Notes: generated by a model from the letters alone, not told the origin. DNA of 64,000 nt from Rhizobium vallis (GCF_003985155.1 NZ_ML133703.1:1-64000); one strand, 5' to 3'. Numbered from the stretch's first letter, positions 52,283-61,062 are shown. Translations and numbers: made by a program.

Positions 52283-53017
52283 TTAGCCTTTCGGTGCATC
52301 GTTCGGAAAAAGAACATGCGCTGGATCGACGGGCCTGCCCGTGCCTCCGGCGCCGCCGGTGGCCGGATCGTCCTCTCTGATGAGCGCCCCGGCCTTCGCA
52401 AAAATACGAATAAGCTCCGGATGGTTGCCGCCACCACTCGCCTCCAGATATTCGCGCAGAGCCGGCGTTCCCATGTTGTTGACGAAGCGCCGGCTGTCAC
52501 GCACGGTCGCGTCCCAGCGCCTTCCGCCGATCTCTGAATCGGCCTTGGCGTCATCGGCCCATTTCGAAACCGTCTCGCCCCAGACCTTGCCGCGCGCTTC
52601 CGCACGCCCCGCCTGGATGGCGATGAACCGGTCGGCAAGCTTCTGCGCCTCGCTGTTGGTCAGCCCCAGCTCACGGAAATCGGGCCCGAGTGCGCCGAGC
52701 AGCTCCTCGTCCACCGCAATGCCGTCAGGCATGGTAAGCGTATACTTCCCATCCTCCGGCACCCTGTCGGCTTCATCAGGCGCGGTCTCGTCGCCGTTCT
52801 GCCCGGCCTTATCAGGCGCCTTCTCCTCATCGGTCCTGGCGGGATCGGCCTGCACCTCGCTCCGGCCGCCCGCGCCTGCGTCACCCCGGCCAGCGCCGCT
52901 TTGCTGCGGCACGTCATCGGGAAACAAAACATTCTCCGGCTCCCCGCCGCCGCTGCCGGCGCCCTCGGCGCTCCATGCTATATCAGGCCGGCCGATGCGC
53001 TCATGCGTCGACATCAT
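52283..53017 (-). CDS. Scaffolding protein
   Basis: 244 aa, very acidic and helical in the N-terminal half (DEEKAPDKAGQNGDETAPDE), with a helix-rich C-terminal part (DFRELGLTNSEAQKLADRF, SKWADDAKADSE). Composition and position (between portal-side Bbp19-like gene and capsid) fit a podovirus scaffold. ATG 53017 has GAGGAG 8 bases upstream; the frame continues to GTG 53026. Contains two copies of a HVLFPND/NVLFPDD motif, at each end of the protein. Confidence 0.75.
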   Translation of the reverse strand: MMSTHERIGRPDIAWSAEGAGSGGGEPENVLFPDDVPQQSGAGRGDAGAGGRSEVQADPARTDEEKAPDKAGQNGDETAPDEADRVPEDGKYTLTMPDGIAVDEELLGALGPDFRELGLTNSEAQKLADRFIAIQAGRAEARGKVWGETVSKWADDAKADSEIGGRRWDATVRDSRRFVNNMGTPALREYLEASGGGNHPELIRIFAKAGALIREDDPATGGAGGTGRPVDPAHVLFPNDAPKG

Positions 53018-53342
53018 CGTCTTCACTCCTCATGTTGGTGGCGACCTCGCGGTCGATGGCTTTGATGGTGGCGATTTCGAGCAGCAGGCTGGGGTAGAAG
53101 CGCTGGTCGACCTCGTCGAGCATGGCGATCAGCTTGCGCCCGGCCCCTTGCAGGCCGAGCGTGTAATGCGTCGCGTTCACCGCCTCGCCGGCAAAGGCTT
53201 CGCGGTAGATCGCGCATTGCTCCAGCATCCAGAACAGCACGCGTTTGCCTGAAGGCAGCGAGAAGACCTCGCGAAAAGCCGCGACAAGCGCCTCGCGCTC
53301 ATACTTTTCGGCGGGCGAGAGATAGTCGCTGGGGTCGCTCAT
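53001..53342 (-). CDS. Bbp19-like head protein
   Basis: 113 aa. FREVFSLPSGKRVLFWMLEQC, YTLGLQGAGRKLIAMLDEV and the acidic end match the Bbp19 family found between portal and scaffold in BPP-1-like podoviruses. Overlaps portal by 1 bp and scaffold by 17 bp. Confidence 0.75.
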   Translation of the reverse strand: MSDPSDYLSPAEKYEREALVAAFREVFSLPSGKRVLFWMLEQCAIYREAFAGEAVNATHYTLGLQGAGRKLIAMLDEVDQRFYPSLLLEIATIKAIDREVATNMRSEDDDVDA

Positions 53343-55030
53343 CAGCCAAGCCCCAGCTGCTGCAGAAGGGCCGCCCCGTTCGGGTTCTCACCGGCGCTCG
53401 CCAGCACCGCCGCCGCATCCGCGCCGGATTTTGCCGCCGGCGCCATCTTCGCGGCCATCTCGGCATTTTCGGCCATCTGCTGCTTCTGGGCGCGCGCACC
53501 CCTGAGCTGCGCCACCTCGTCGTCGGGCACGACGACGGAGGGCGGCACTCCGAGATAGTCGAAATAGAGATCGACCGCCTCGTCGGCATCGACCTTGTCG
53601 AGCACCTCGGGCTTGACGGCCGAGACCTGCCCGAGGAAGGCAAAGCCCCGCTCGATGCTGCCCGTCGCCACCGCCTTCTGCGCCTGGGCGAGGATCGAGA
53701 TATATTCGATCTTCAGCTCCTGGTTCTGCAATTCCCTCGGCGGCGGCGGCAGTTCGCGCCGCCGGTTGAGGATCTGGTAGGTCCGGTCGATCGTCGGCTC
53801 CAGCTGCGCGCCGTAGATATTCTCCAGCACCGGCCCGAGCGCTAAGAGCTTCTCCTCCTTGCGCTCGGCGATCTCGAACTGGTTGCGCGGCTGGATGCCC
53901 TCCATCTGCGAGAGCATCAGGAACAGATCGGCATAAAAAGCCTGGCGAATGCGCTCCTGCGTCTCGCGAATATCGCTCGCCAGCTCGGAAAGCCGGAGCT
54001 GAATCTCCATCGCCGGCCGAAAACCCCGCCCGTTCGGATCGTCGACATAGGTGATCTTCCCCGGCAGCAGCGACGCGGGGTTGTTGCGCATCGAGGTCGG
54101 CCCGGTCATCGGCGGCCGCACCAGCTTGTCGATCGCCTCGAGCTTACGCTGCTGTTCCAGCTGCAGCATCGAGATATCACCGAGCGCGATCTGCCCCGGC
54201 GACGTCGCATAATTGTCGTCGCCTGATATCTCCCAGGCAGGGCCGATCAGCGGGTTCTCGTCAAAACCGCTTTCCTCGAGCAGCCGCTTGTCGCCCGCCT
54301 GCTCTTCCCAATAGTTGGAAAGGAACGGCTTGTTGCGTTTGTCGATCCTGTCGGGATCGCGCGAAAGCCGCGGCTCGATCGCATGACAGATCGTCAGGAT
54401 CTCGTCATAGCGGCCATTGTCGTAGAAATTCTTCACCGTCTGGCTGACATTGTCGTAACCGAAGCGGGAAACGATCCGCTGCACCGACCAGCGAAACCGC
54501 CGATAGAGCGTCGTCACCCGGCCGTTCTCGTCGCGCGCAATCCAGAAGCTGCCATGCAGCAACTGCTGCATCCGCACCACCTTGTCGGCATCCTCCGAAA
54601 GAATGCCGACCGACTGCCCGAACTGCCCAAGATCGCCATACCCGGTATGAAAGGCGTTATAGACGTTGGAGGATTGAAACACCTCCCGCAGCCGCTGTTC
54701 CACAGCCGCCAGATACTCTTTCACCGGCGCGAAATCCTTCAAATCCGGATCATAGGTCGTCAGCCGAAACCAAGGTCGCGCCGGCGAGGTAATGCCCGAA
54801 TGCATCCCCGATTTCAGCGTCCGGTGCGCAAACGTCCCTGTGCTGTCGATGATCTTGGCGCGGCTCACCGCCCCCTCGTCCTTCTCGGTCAACCGCAGCC
54901 GCGTCGGCTCGATATAATCCGCCAACTGCCGCCACACAGCCTCCCACGGCTGGCGGATGCGCTTCAGCTCCTCCATCCGCCGGCGGTGATAGGTGATCTG
55001 GCTCTCATGATCCGGTGCGTTGTCGCTCAT
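53342..55030 (-). CDS. Portal (head-to-tail connecting) protein
   Basis: 562 aa, family PF12236. Motifs: YHRRRMEELKRIRQPWEAVW, DYIEPTRLRL, TLKSGMHSGITSPARPWF, HTGYGDLGQFG and the C-terminal QMEGIQPRNQFEIAERKEEKL. Dodecameric ring at the phage neck through which DNA is packaged and ejected. Part of the tightly overlapping head operon. Confidence 0.92.
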   Translation of the reverse strand: MSDNAPDHESQITYHRRRMEELKRIRQPWEAVWRQLADYIEPTRLRLTEKDEGAVSRAKIIDSTGTFAHRTLKSGMHSGITSPARPWFRLTTYDPDLKDFAPVKEYLAAVEQRLREVFQSSNVYNAFHTGYGDLGQFGQSVGILSEDADKVVRMQQLLHGSFWIARDENGRVTTLYRRFRWSVQRIVSRFGYDNVSQTVKNFYDNGRYDEILTICHAIEPRLSRDPDRIDKRNKPFLSNYWEEQAGDKRLLEESGFDENPLIGPAWEISGDDNYATSPGQIALGDISMLQLEQQRKLEAIDKLVRPPMTGPTSMRNNPASLLPGKITYVDDPNGRGFRPAMEIQLRLSELASDIRETQERIRQAFYADLFLMLSQMEGIQPRNQFEIAERKEEKLLALGPVLENIYGAQLEPTIDRTYQILNRRRELPPPPRELQNQELKIEYISILAQAQKAVATGSIERGFAFLGQVSAVKPEVLDKVDADEAVDLYFDYLGVPPSVVVPDDEVAQLRGARAQKQQMAENAEMAAKMAPAAKSGADAAAVLASAGENPNGAALLQQLGLG

Positions 55031-55181
55031 GCCTCATTTGCCTCCATGCGGGCCAAGCCTGCGTTGGTGTCCATCCCCGCAGCCAAGCTGCGTTGCATCC
55101 CCACGGCAGGGCCGAAGCGGGTAATATCCGCGCAGACAGGATCTGCGCTCTCACTGTGAAAAGGCCGACCAACCCTCTCCT

Positions 55182-55252
55182 TCGTCATGCTCGGGCTTGT
55201 CCCGAGCATCTGCGACGGCTTAGCGGATCCTCGGCCAAGGCCTGGGATGACG
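55182..55252. repeat. Rhizobial palindromic repeat
   Basis: GTCATGCTCGGGCTTGTCCCGAGCATCTGC palindrome (core ATGCTCGGGC/GCCCGAGCAT-like) then GGATCCTCGGCCAAGGCC. Same family as 20436 and 50083. Lies between the portal start and the next small phage gene. Confidence 0.7.
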
Positions 55253-55322
55253 CCGAGCAACGAGCGCAGGTGCCCCTACGCAGGCCTTGCCCGCGCCAGC
55301 GCCAAGACCCGCACCGCGAGCC

Positions 55323-55535
55323 TCACTGCCCAAGCAACGTCTTCTTCTCGGTCGGCGCCGTCGTCGTCACTCCGGAAGGCGACGTCAGAATCGTATCTGG
55401 CCGCGACCGCACCCGATCCTCCGTCCGCCGCCCAACGGCGGTGCGAACCGCAGCCCCGTCCGGCTGCTTCAATTGCGCCGGTTCCGGCGGAAGCGCCGGC
55501 GGATCAGGCTGGGAAGGCTTGGAAAACAGACACAT
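55323..55535 (-). CDS. Small conserved phage protein upstream of portal
   Basis: 70 aa: MCLFSKPSQPDPPALPPEPAQ (quoted in part) then RTAVGRRTEDRVRSRPDTILT and TTTAPTEKKTLLGQ. A short Pro-rich start, RR-rich middle and KTLLGQ end are typical of a small podovirus protein next to portal genes. Function unknown. Confidence 0.75.
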   Translation of the reverse strand: MCLFSKPSQPDPPALPPEPAQLKQPDGAAVRTAVGRRTEDRVRSRPDTILTSPSGVTTTAPTEKKTLLGQ

Positions 55536-55857
55536 GGGGCATCATCCATCTTGCTGGCGTCAAAGGCGGCCCGAACGAGGGAAGAGCGCAGGCCAAGGCC
55601 GGAAGGCAGCAAGGGAGAGTGCGTGTCCGCCCCTGCCCTGCACAACGCTCTTCCCTCCACCCGGGAGGGCTCCATGCATCTCTACGCCCCGGATGGTTGC
55701 CGCCACGAACACCCCTCGCGACTTGCCACCGCCACTCTGCCTTTCGCTTGCTGCTCAAGGCGTTCATCTGCCTGCCGGCATCTTCTCCCCGCCGCAGCAA
55801 CAGAAAGCTGCCACGAAATAGCTTGCGAATCGCATAAGTCCGTGCTTATGTGTTCGC
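55536..55857. other. Intergenic, no gene supported
   Basis: GC-rich, with short frames of unlikely composition. Ends in the ArsR operator. Confidence 0.45.
55833..55850 (+). promoter_or_regulatory. Candidate ArsR-family operator
   Basis: Inverted repeat CATAAG-N6-CTTATG, 7 bp before the ArsR start codon. Size and spacing fit autorepression. Confidence 0.55.
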
Positions 55858-56172
55858 ATGATCGAGAATGACTTTTTCCGAGCTTTGGCAGACCCGACCC
55901 GCCGTGCGATCTTTGAGAAGCTGGCGGCAGGGAGCATGAACGCCAGTGCCTTGCGCGAGGGCATGGAGATCAGCCAGCCCGCGATGTCGCAACACCTCGC
56001 AGTTCTGCGCAGCGCAAAGCTCGTGAGGGAAGAGCGACAGGGGCGTTTCGTGAATTACGAAGTCGATCCCGATGGGTTGGCTCTCATCGCCCAGTGGCTG
56101 GCAAAATACCGCGCCTACTGGCCGGAACGTATCGCAGCACTCAAAGTCTTGCTGAAGGACATGGATCAATGA
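55858..56172 (+). CDS. ArsR/SmtB-family regulator
   Basis: 104 aa winged-helix: FFRALADPTRRAIFEKLAAG, SALREGMEISQPAMSQHLAVLRSAKLV (recognition helix), EERQGRFVNYEV. No Cys metal site, so it is of the metal-independent type often paired with AHSA1 genes. Its stop overlaps the next ATG (ATGA), giving a two-gene operon; a candidate operator is just upstream. Confidence 0.93.
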   Translation: MIENDFFRALADPTRRAIFEKLAAGSMNASALREGMEISQPAMSQHLAVLRSAKLVREERQGRFVNYEVDPDGLALIAQWLAKYRAYWPERIAALKVLLKDMDQ

Positions 56173-56543
56173 ACGTGGGATCAATGAACGAAGCGAAGAC
56201 CAAGGCGTGGGATAGCGGCGTCGAGTTGGAGTTTGACCTGGGCGATCCGCCGCAAAAGGTCTGGCGTGCTGTCACCATTCCCGAACTTCGGGAAAGGTGG
56301 TTGCCGAAGGAGGCATTGGCTGATCCCGATGCGATCACCGTCACCCCCGGCGAGCAAGTTCGCTACAAGCTGCGTGACGATAACCCGCCTTTCCTTGAAA
56401 GCACCGTGACGTTCACGGTCACCCCGAATGCCACTGGCGGCACTTGCCTTCGGATCGTCCATGAACTGACGGACGCAAGGGTCGATGGAATGGCAAGAGC
56501 GCCGGCAAACAGCAACAGCCCGCCCCTCATGCTCGCCGCCTGA
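56169..56543 (+). CDS. SRPBCC/AHSA1-domain protein
   Basis: 124 aa. VELEFDLGDPPQKVWRAVTIPELRERWLP is the typical AHSA1 opening; C-terminal GTCLRIVHELTDARV and NSNSPPLMLAA are usual for the rhizobial subfamily. A small ligand-binding domain of unknown ligand, commonly translated together with an ArsR regulator, as here. Confidence 0.88.
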   Translation: MNVGSMNEAKTKAWDSGVELEFDLGDPPQKVWRAVTIPELRERWLPKEALADPDAITVTPGEQVRYKLRDDNPPFLESTVTFTVTPNATGGTCLRIVHELTDARVDGMARAPANSNSPPLMLAA

Positions 56544-56588
56544 CACGGCGAGCCTCCCCTCAAAATTCTGAAAGTCTGGAGGTCGCCG

Positions 56589-57200
56589 ATGCGCGAAGCG
56601 ATGCAACTCGTCCCTATGGTCATAGAACAGTCGAGCCGCGGGGAGCGATCCTTTGATATTTATTCCCGGCTTCTGCGCGAGCGGATTATCTTCCTCAATG
56701 GCGAGGTGAACGATACCGTTTCGGCGCTCGTCTGCGCGCAACTGCTGTTTCTGGAAGCGGAAAACCCGAAAAAGCCCATCAACCTCTATATCAATTCGCC
56801 GGGCGGCGCCGTGACCAGCGGCCTGGCCATGTACGACACCATGCGCTTCATCCGTGCGCCGGTTCATACACTTTGCATGGGGACGGCCCGTTCAATGGGA
56901 TCGTTCCTGCTGATGGCAGGCGAACCCGGCGGAAGAGCCGCATTGCCCAATGCCAGCATCCTCATTCACCAGCCCTCCGGCGGCTTTCAAGGGCAGGCTT
57001 CCGACATGCTGATCCATGCCGAGGAAATTTTAAAGACCAAGCAACGCATGACGCGACTCTACACAGAACATTGCGGACGTTCCTACGAAGACTTTGAGCG
57101 CGGGATGGATCGCGACCGCTTCATGACGGCGGAGGAAGCGCTTGAATGGGGCCTTATCGACCGTATTCTGAAGGTTCGGGAAGACACGGACAGCCTATAA
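56589..57200 (+). CDS. clpP: ATP-dependent Clp protease proteolytic subunit (paralogue)
   Basis: 203 aa, close to standard ClpP length. Catalytic Ser in ARSMGS, His in SILIHQPSGG, and Asp in the RDRFM segment. VPMVIEQSSRGERSFDIYSRLL at the start, LYINSPGGAVTSGLAMYD and SGGFQGQASDMLIHAEEIL are ClpP hallmarks. The usual GQAASMGA is GTARSMGS here, a variant seen in secondary rhizobial ClpPs. GGAGG lies 7 bases before ATG 56589, 45 bp after the AHSA1 stop. It lies between prophage portal and terminase genes but on the opposite strand. Confidence 0.93.
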   Translation: MREAMQLVPMVIEQSSRGERSFDIYSRLLRERIIFLNGEVNDTVSALVCAQLLFLEAENPKKPINLYINSPGGAVTSGLAMYDTMRFIRAPVHTLCMGTARSMGSFLLMAGEPGGRAALPNASILIHQPSGGFQGQASDMLIHAEEILKTKQRMTRLYTEHCGRSYEDFERGMDRDRFMTAEEALEWGLIDRILKVREDTDSL

Positions 57201-57349
57201 GCCTCGCCGCAAAAATCCCCATCAAGGCTACAGTTGTTTTTCCAACTTCTGCGATGTCACGGCATAAGGAGTTTTGCTGCAGCCACAATGACCGCTCCTG
57301 GCGCGCTGGCCGCTTCCGCAAAAGATGCTTCAAAAAGGGCGAGACGCAG

Positions 57350-57485
57350 CCGCGATTCCCCTTCTACCCACCGGGGAGAAGGTGCCGGCAGGCGGATGAG
57401 GGGGCTCACGGCATGCCGCTCAATATGCCCTTCGCTTGCGCTCCTAGCGTCGCCCCTAACGGGCATCCCTCCCCTCTGGATAAAA
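57350..57485. repeat. RIME-type mosaic repeat beside the terminase gene
   Basis: Contains GGAGAAGGTGCCGGCAGGCGG, then GGGGGCTCACGGCATGCCGCTC and a CCCCTAACGGGCATCCC end. Inverted relative to the copy at 23650-23935. Non-coding; the rest of 57201-57518 has no gene. Confidence 0.7.
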
Positions 57486-57518
57486 AGGGAGCAAGCCAGC
57501 CACCCGTCCTCATCACCC

Positions 57519-59102
57519 TCACCCCAGCGGACTATACTCCACCTCCACCTCAGCCCCATTCCCCGCTCCACGCCCCCTCTCCCGCCTCACCACCGGCTCC
57601 GCAAAGGTCAGCGCCAGCGCATCCCCCCTGTTCGGCGAGGGCAGCCCACGCGCCTTCATATCCTCCTTGCTCTCCAGCTGGATCTTGCCATCCAGCCGCG
57701 CCACCGTCTCCGGCCCGACGAGATCCTGGTAAAGCGCCTCATCCCGCGGATCGAGCGCCCCGCCCGCCTTGATCCAGCGCTTCTGCATGCCCCACATCTC
57801 GGCACGCTTGTTGAGAAAACCGGGATCGAGCGGCTTGCCCGAAAACCAGATCAGCCGCCAGGAGCGGCCCATCACCTCGCCGGCGCTGACGATGCCGGTG
57901 CCATAGCCGGCGTCGACGAACACGGCGTCGGCCTGGTGCTCCTCCTCCAGCCGGGCGATCAGCCCCGCCACCTCGACGTCATTGTCGTTGCGCGAAAGCG
58001 AAACGAGGCTCTTCGAATAGAGCCCCTGCCGCAGCATGATCTCCAGCGTGTCGTCGCCGGTCCAGGCCGGGTCGACGCCGAGGATGACGGGCGCAAACGC
58101 ATATTGCTCGCGGCGAAGATGGCGCGCACGCGCCTGGTCGACATCGTCTGCTGAAATGAACTGCATGGCGGATTGGCTCGGAAACTGGCCGCGAACGCGG
58201 ATCTTGAAGAAATCGCTGTCTTCGCCGTGATCCTCCCGCCATTGCGCGATCTTGGCCTTGTTGGTGCCCTCGACCGTGCGGCTGTCGATCTGGCGTGTCA
58301 CCCAGCGGTGACGATAGCGGCGGAAGCACTCGCGAAACCGCCCGGAATTGCGCGTCGGATTGCCGAAGACGATCCAGAGGATCACGGTGTTCTCATCGGT
58401 CAGCGCCCCTTCGGCCACCTCCCACACCTTGTCGTGGATCTTCGAGGCCTCGTCGAATTCGAGCACGATGATCTTGCCCTGGTTGTGCAGCCCGGCAAAG
58501 GCCTCGGTATTATTCACAGACCAGGGCACGAAATCCTGCCGCCACTTCTCCGACGCCGCCTTATCCCGCGCCCGGATCGAGGTCGCCTGCACGTCGAACC
58601 AATGCGCAGTTATCGAGGAGCGGAACCATTTGCCGATCTCCGGCGCCGTCTTGGTGCGCATCTGCGTGTCGGTATTGGCCGTCGTCACCAGCATCGCCTC
58701 GTTCCAGCAGGACATCGCCCAGTTGGAAAGCATGCCCATGAAGGCCGATTTGCCGATGCCGTGGCCGGAGGCCACCGCAATCTGCAGCGGCTGAAACCGC
58801 GTCGCGGGATCGCCGAGATGATCGCGAATAACCGAAAAAATATCCCGCTGCCAAACCCGCGGCCCGGAATGCCCCTCCAGCCCGCCGATACCCCAGTCCC
58901 AAGCACTGAGGCTCCAGGCCAGCGGATCGAACTGGCAGTCGCCCGCAAGCTCGATGATCCCCTCATTCGGATCGGCAATCCCGGGGCGACCTTCGCCCGT
59001 CCCCAAGCGCCCGCCCGCACCAGCCGCGCTGCCTGCCCCAGCCTCACGCCCCGCCATATCAGGCCCACGTCCCGCCATCTCAGCCCTCCGCCCCGCCATC
59101 AC
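57519..59102 (-). CDS. Terminase large subunit
   Basis: 527 aa packaging ATPase/nuclease. After a low-complexity N-terminus (MAGR repeats), Walker A is SGHGIGKSA, Walker B is IIVLEFDEAS, and the nuclease part has VILGVDPAW, AVFVDAGYG and NRGDAL with the acidic metal ligands. It drives DNA into the prohead through the portal. Overlaps the small subunit by 23 bp. The starting ATG is uncertain because of the repetitive start. Confidence 0.93.
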   Translation of the reverse strand: MMAGRRAEMAGRGPDMAGREAGAGSAAGAGGRLGTGEGRPGIADPNEGIIELAGDCQFDPLAWSLSAWDWGIGGLEGHSGPRVWQRDIFSVIRDHLGDPATRFQPLQIAVASGHGIGKSAFMGMLSNWAMSCWNEAMLVTTANTDTQMRTKTAPEIGKWFRSSITAHWFDVQATSIRARDKAASEKWRQDFVPWSVNNTEAFAGLHNQGKIIVLEFDEASKIHDKVWEVAEGALTDENTVILWIVFGNPTRNSGRFRECFRRYRHRWVTRQIDSRTVEGTNKAKIAQWREDHGEDSDFFKIRVRGQFPSQSAMQFISADDVDQARARHLRREQYAFAPVILGVDPAWTGDDTLEIMLRQGLYSKSLVSLSRNDNDVEVAGLIARLEEEHQADAVFVDAGYGTGIVSAGEVMGRSWRLIWFSGKPLDPGFLNKRAEMWGMQKRWIKAGGALDPRDEALYQDLVGPETVARLDGKIQLESKEDMKARGLPSPNRGDALALTFAEPVVRRERGRGAGNGAEVEVEYSPLG

Positions 59103-59610
59103 CGGCCCTGCGCGCCTTGGCGCGCGCCAGCCTCTCGCTCAGCGCCTCCAGCCCCTTGATCTCCAGCCGATCGTTATAGAGCGAGTGATGCCGCGCCAGC
59201 ATGTCGAGCGCCCGCAGCCGATCCGCCCGCTTGATCTTCGCCACATGCACCACCTCCCCCTTGGCCTTGGCAGACGTATTGATCTCCAGCCCCGCAACGG
59301 AAGCCGCCGTCCGATCATCCCACTCCGAAGGCGCCTTCAGCGCCCCCTCCTCGTCAAACACATCGCGCACGTCGCCGAAGGCAATCTCCGCAATCGCCGA
59401 AAGCACCCGCTCGGCCGTGATCTCAAGCCGCTCCAGCCGCTGGCCCAGAACCCTGTCAATCTCCGCCCGGACGGCCTCATTCGCCATCAAGCGGTTCCGA
59501 TTGGCATTGGAATTCTCGCTATAGCCTGCCCGCAGCGCCGCCCGCGTCGCATTCAGATCCTTCAAATATTCCGCCACAAACAGGCGCTGCCTCGCCGTCA
59601 GTTTTGCCAT
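59080..59610 (-). CDS. Terminase small subunit
   Basis: 176 aa, Terminase_2 (PF03592) pattern: LTARQRLFVAEYLKDLNATRAALRAGYSE (quoted in part), NRLMANEAVRAEIDRVL, DVFDEEGALKAP. Binds the packaging site on phage DNA. First gene of the late region reading leftward and the rightmost recognisable prophage gene. Confidence 0.9.
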   Translation of the reverse strand: MAKLTARQRLFVAEYLKDLNATRAALRAGYSENSNANRNRLMANEAVRAEIDRVLGQRLERLEITAERVLSAIAEIAFGDVRDVFDEEGALKAPSEWDDRTAASVAGLEINTSAKAKGEVVHVAKIKRADRLRALDMLARHHSLYNDRLEIKGLEALSERLARAKARRAGDGGAEG

Positions 59611-59848
59611 GGATGATCGTGCCCTCGATGAGGGGGGATCATAGCGGTGGGATGGTTGGGAGGATGAATTGAGGCTTTTGGGCCGTTGGCAGGTTCAACC
59701 GCTGACTCAAGCTTCAGCCCGAGATCGGTAAGCGCTGGTTTTAGCACCTTGACTTTAACGCATTGTTCCGTGTCGAAGATTGCCCCTGTGACGGAGATCG
59801 AAACAATGCGCCATTATAAGTCATTCAAGCCAACGTTGGGAACCGCTT

Positions 59849-60148
59849 CTACATTTCTGCATCATGAACAGTGGTGCCGAGCGCTATCGTCAACCTCGCG
59901 CAGATGACCGATATCCAACCCGTCCACAAAATAGGCTCGACATTACCTTCAAAGACAAGACCGCTCGGTTCAGCTGAAGCGGTGATATATGGCTCCACGT
60001 CGGTTGTCCCGTACCAGCGCGGTATCTTAGCCTCATCGATCCAGCCGTCCATGCCACGATAAACTTCGTGAACTTTTGCCCACTGTTCATTGGAAAGGTA
60101 CGGGTCGACATTAAGCGTAATTGTTTGGTGCAATCTATCTGCCCTCAA
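59849..60148 (-). CDS. Small hypothetical (immunity-like) protein
   Basis: 99 aa: YLSNEQWAKVHEVYRGMDGWI, EPYITASAEPSGLVFEGNVE, WISVICARLTIALG, VHDAEM. Aromatic, acidic, single-domain, with the look of orphan immunity proteins in polymorphic-toxin loci, but no toxin gene is adjacent. AT-richer than neighbours. Family not named with confidence. Confidence 0.6.
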   Translation of the reverse strand: MRADRLHQTITLNVDPYLSNEQWAKVHEVYRGMDGWIDEAKIPRWYGTTDVEPYITASAEPSGLVFEGNVEPILWTGWISVICARLTIALGTTVHDAEM

Positions 60149-60214
60149 ATTCGATAGTCACTCTACCGCCCCAGGCGATGTCCGCAACGGGCCGACTGCA
60201 GTCTCACGGCTACT

Positions 60215-60412
60215 TTATTTCGCGTTGCAATCCCAAGGCAGCAGCTCATCGATCCGGCTCTGCTCGTGGCCGTTGACGATGGCAGTGAGCGTGCTGGCTA
60301 AAATACGCAAGCGGATCATCGGCGTTGAGCTTGCAGGTCTCAATGCGCGAGGCGATGATCGCCCCGCCACGACGGGCATTCTCACCGCGTTTGTAAGCAG
60401 GGAATAACGTTC
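60215..60412 (-). pseudogene. IS66-family transposase remnant (C-terminal end, frameshifted)
   Basis: The reading ASRIETCKLNADDPLAYF then, after a one-base shift, LASTLTAIVNGHEQSRIDELLPWDC matches the C-terminus of IS66 TnpC proteins (CKLN..DP.AYL...RIDELLPWN). The shift is in a TTTT run near 60302. Only about 65 codons remain; no inverted repeats or other tnp genes are present. Confidence 0.85.
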
Positions 60413-60486
60413 TCATCCCAAAATGAAACCAAATCCCTTCCCCTGCGTTACCCCCTCGATACGTCCGTTTACCCAAGGTGAGTGAA

Positions 60487-61008
60487 ATGAACAGATTCGC
60501 CATCATAGCCCTGTCGATCACGACGGCTTTCTCCGGAATGCCGGCCTCGGCAGGCCCTGTCTTTGTACCGACACCGGTACAGCAGGCCGCGCAGCCGGCG
60601 CCTGGAGGCAGCGATGCCCGGATCATGACTGTCGGCTGCAACAACTTCACCAACTGCCCGGGCCAGTTCGGCAACACCGATGATTACTGGTATCGCAACC
60701 GCCACCATAATCGCAACCGCGACTACTATGGTAACCGCGGCGACTACTATCGTAACCGCGACTATTACCGGGACGACCGCTACCGCTATGGCGGGTACTA
60801 TCACCATCACAACAATAGCGGCGCCATCATCGGCGGCCTGGCGGCCGGCGCCATCATCGGTGGCCTCATCGCCTCGCAGCCGCGGACCTACTATGGCCCC
60901 AGCGGCTACAGTTCGCATGCCGAATATTGCTACGCCCGCTACCGGTCCTATCGCGCTTACGACAATACCTATCAGCCGAGCTACGGCCCACGCCGCCAGT
61001 GCCGGTAA
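60487..61008 (+). CDS. BA14K-family secreted protein
   Basis: 173 aa with a signal peptide (MNRFAIIALSITTAFSGMPASA). The middle is very rich in Tyr, Arg, Asn and His (DYYGNRGDYYRNRDYYRDDRY), then a Gly/Ile hydrophobic patch (GAIIGGLAAGAIIGGLIA) and the BA14K ending HAEYCYARYRSYRAYDNTYQ, PRRQC. The family is restricted to Rhizobiales and named after a Brucella lectin-like immunoreactive protein. AAGGTGAGTG precedes ATG 60487. Confidence 0.9.
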   Translation: MNRFAIIALSITTAFSGMPASAGPVFVPTPVQQAAQPAPGGSDARIMTVGCNNFTNCPGQFGNTDDYWYRNRHHNRNRDYYGNRGDYYRNRDYYRDDRYRYGGYYHHHNNSGAIIGGLAAGAIIGGLIASQPRTYYGPSGYSSHAEYCYARYRSYRAYDNTYQPSYGPRRQCR

Positions 61009-61033
61009 TTCCAGTCACCCGACATCGGCAGCC

Positions 61034-61062
61034 AGCCCCGCATGAAGATGCGGGGCTTCTTT
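61034..61062 (+). terminator. Rho-independent terminator after the BA14K gene
   Basis: Perfect 10-bp stem AGCCCCGCAT / ATGCGGGGCT with a GAAG loop, followed by TCTTT. Confidence 0.85.

Noticed and set aside
32213..55030. Diversity-generating retroelement, as found in BPP-1
   Set aside because: No reverse transcriptase gene or template/variable repeat pair was seen, despite BPP-1-like head genes.
22026..59610. Treating the truncated dusA integrase as the integrase of the large prophage
   Set aside because: The integrase and its att halves lie upstream of dusA, while the prophage starts downstream of dusA. The 2-kb remnant is bounded on its own.
57519..59610. Gene transfer agent cluster instead of a prophage
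   Set aside because: The structural genes match podovirus portal/tail-tube/core families and include replication and lysogeny genes, unlike the siphovirus-like alphaproteobacterial GTA.
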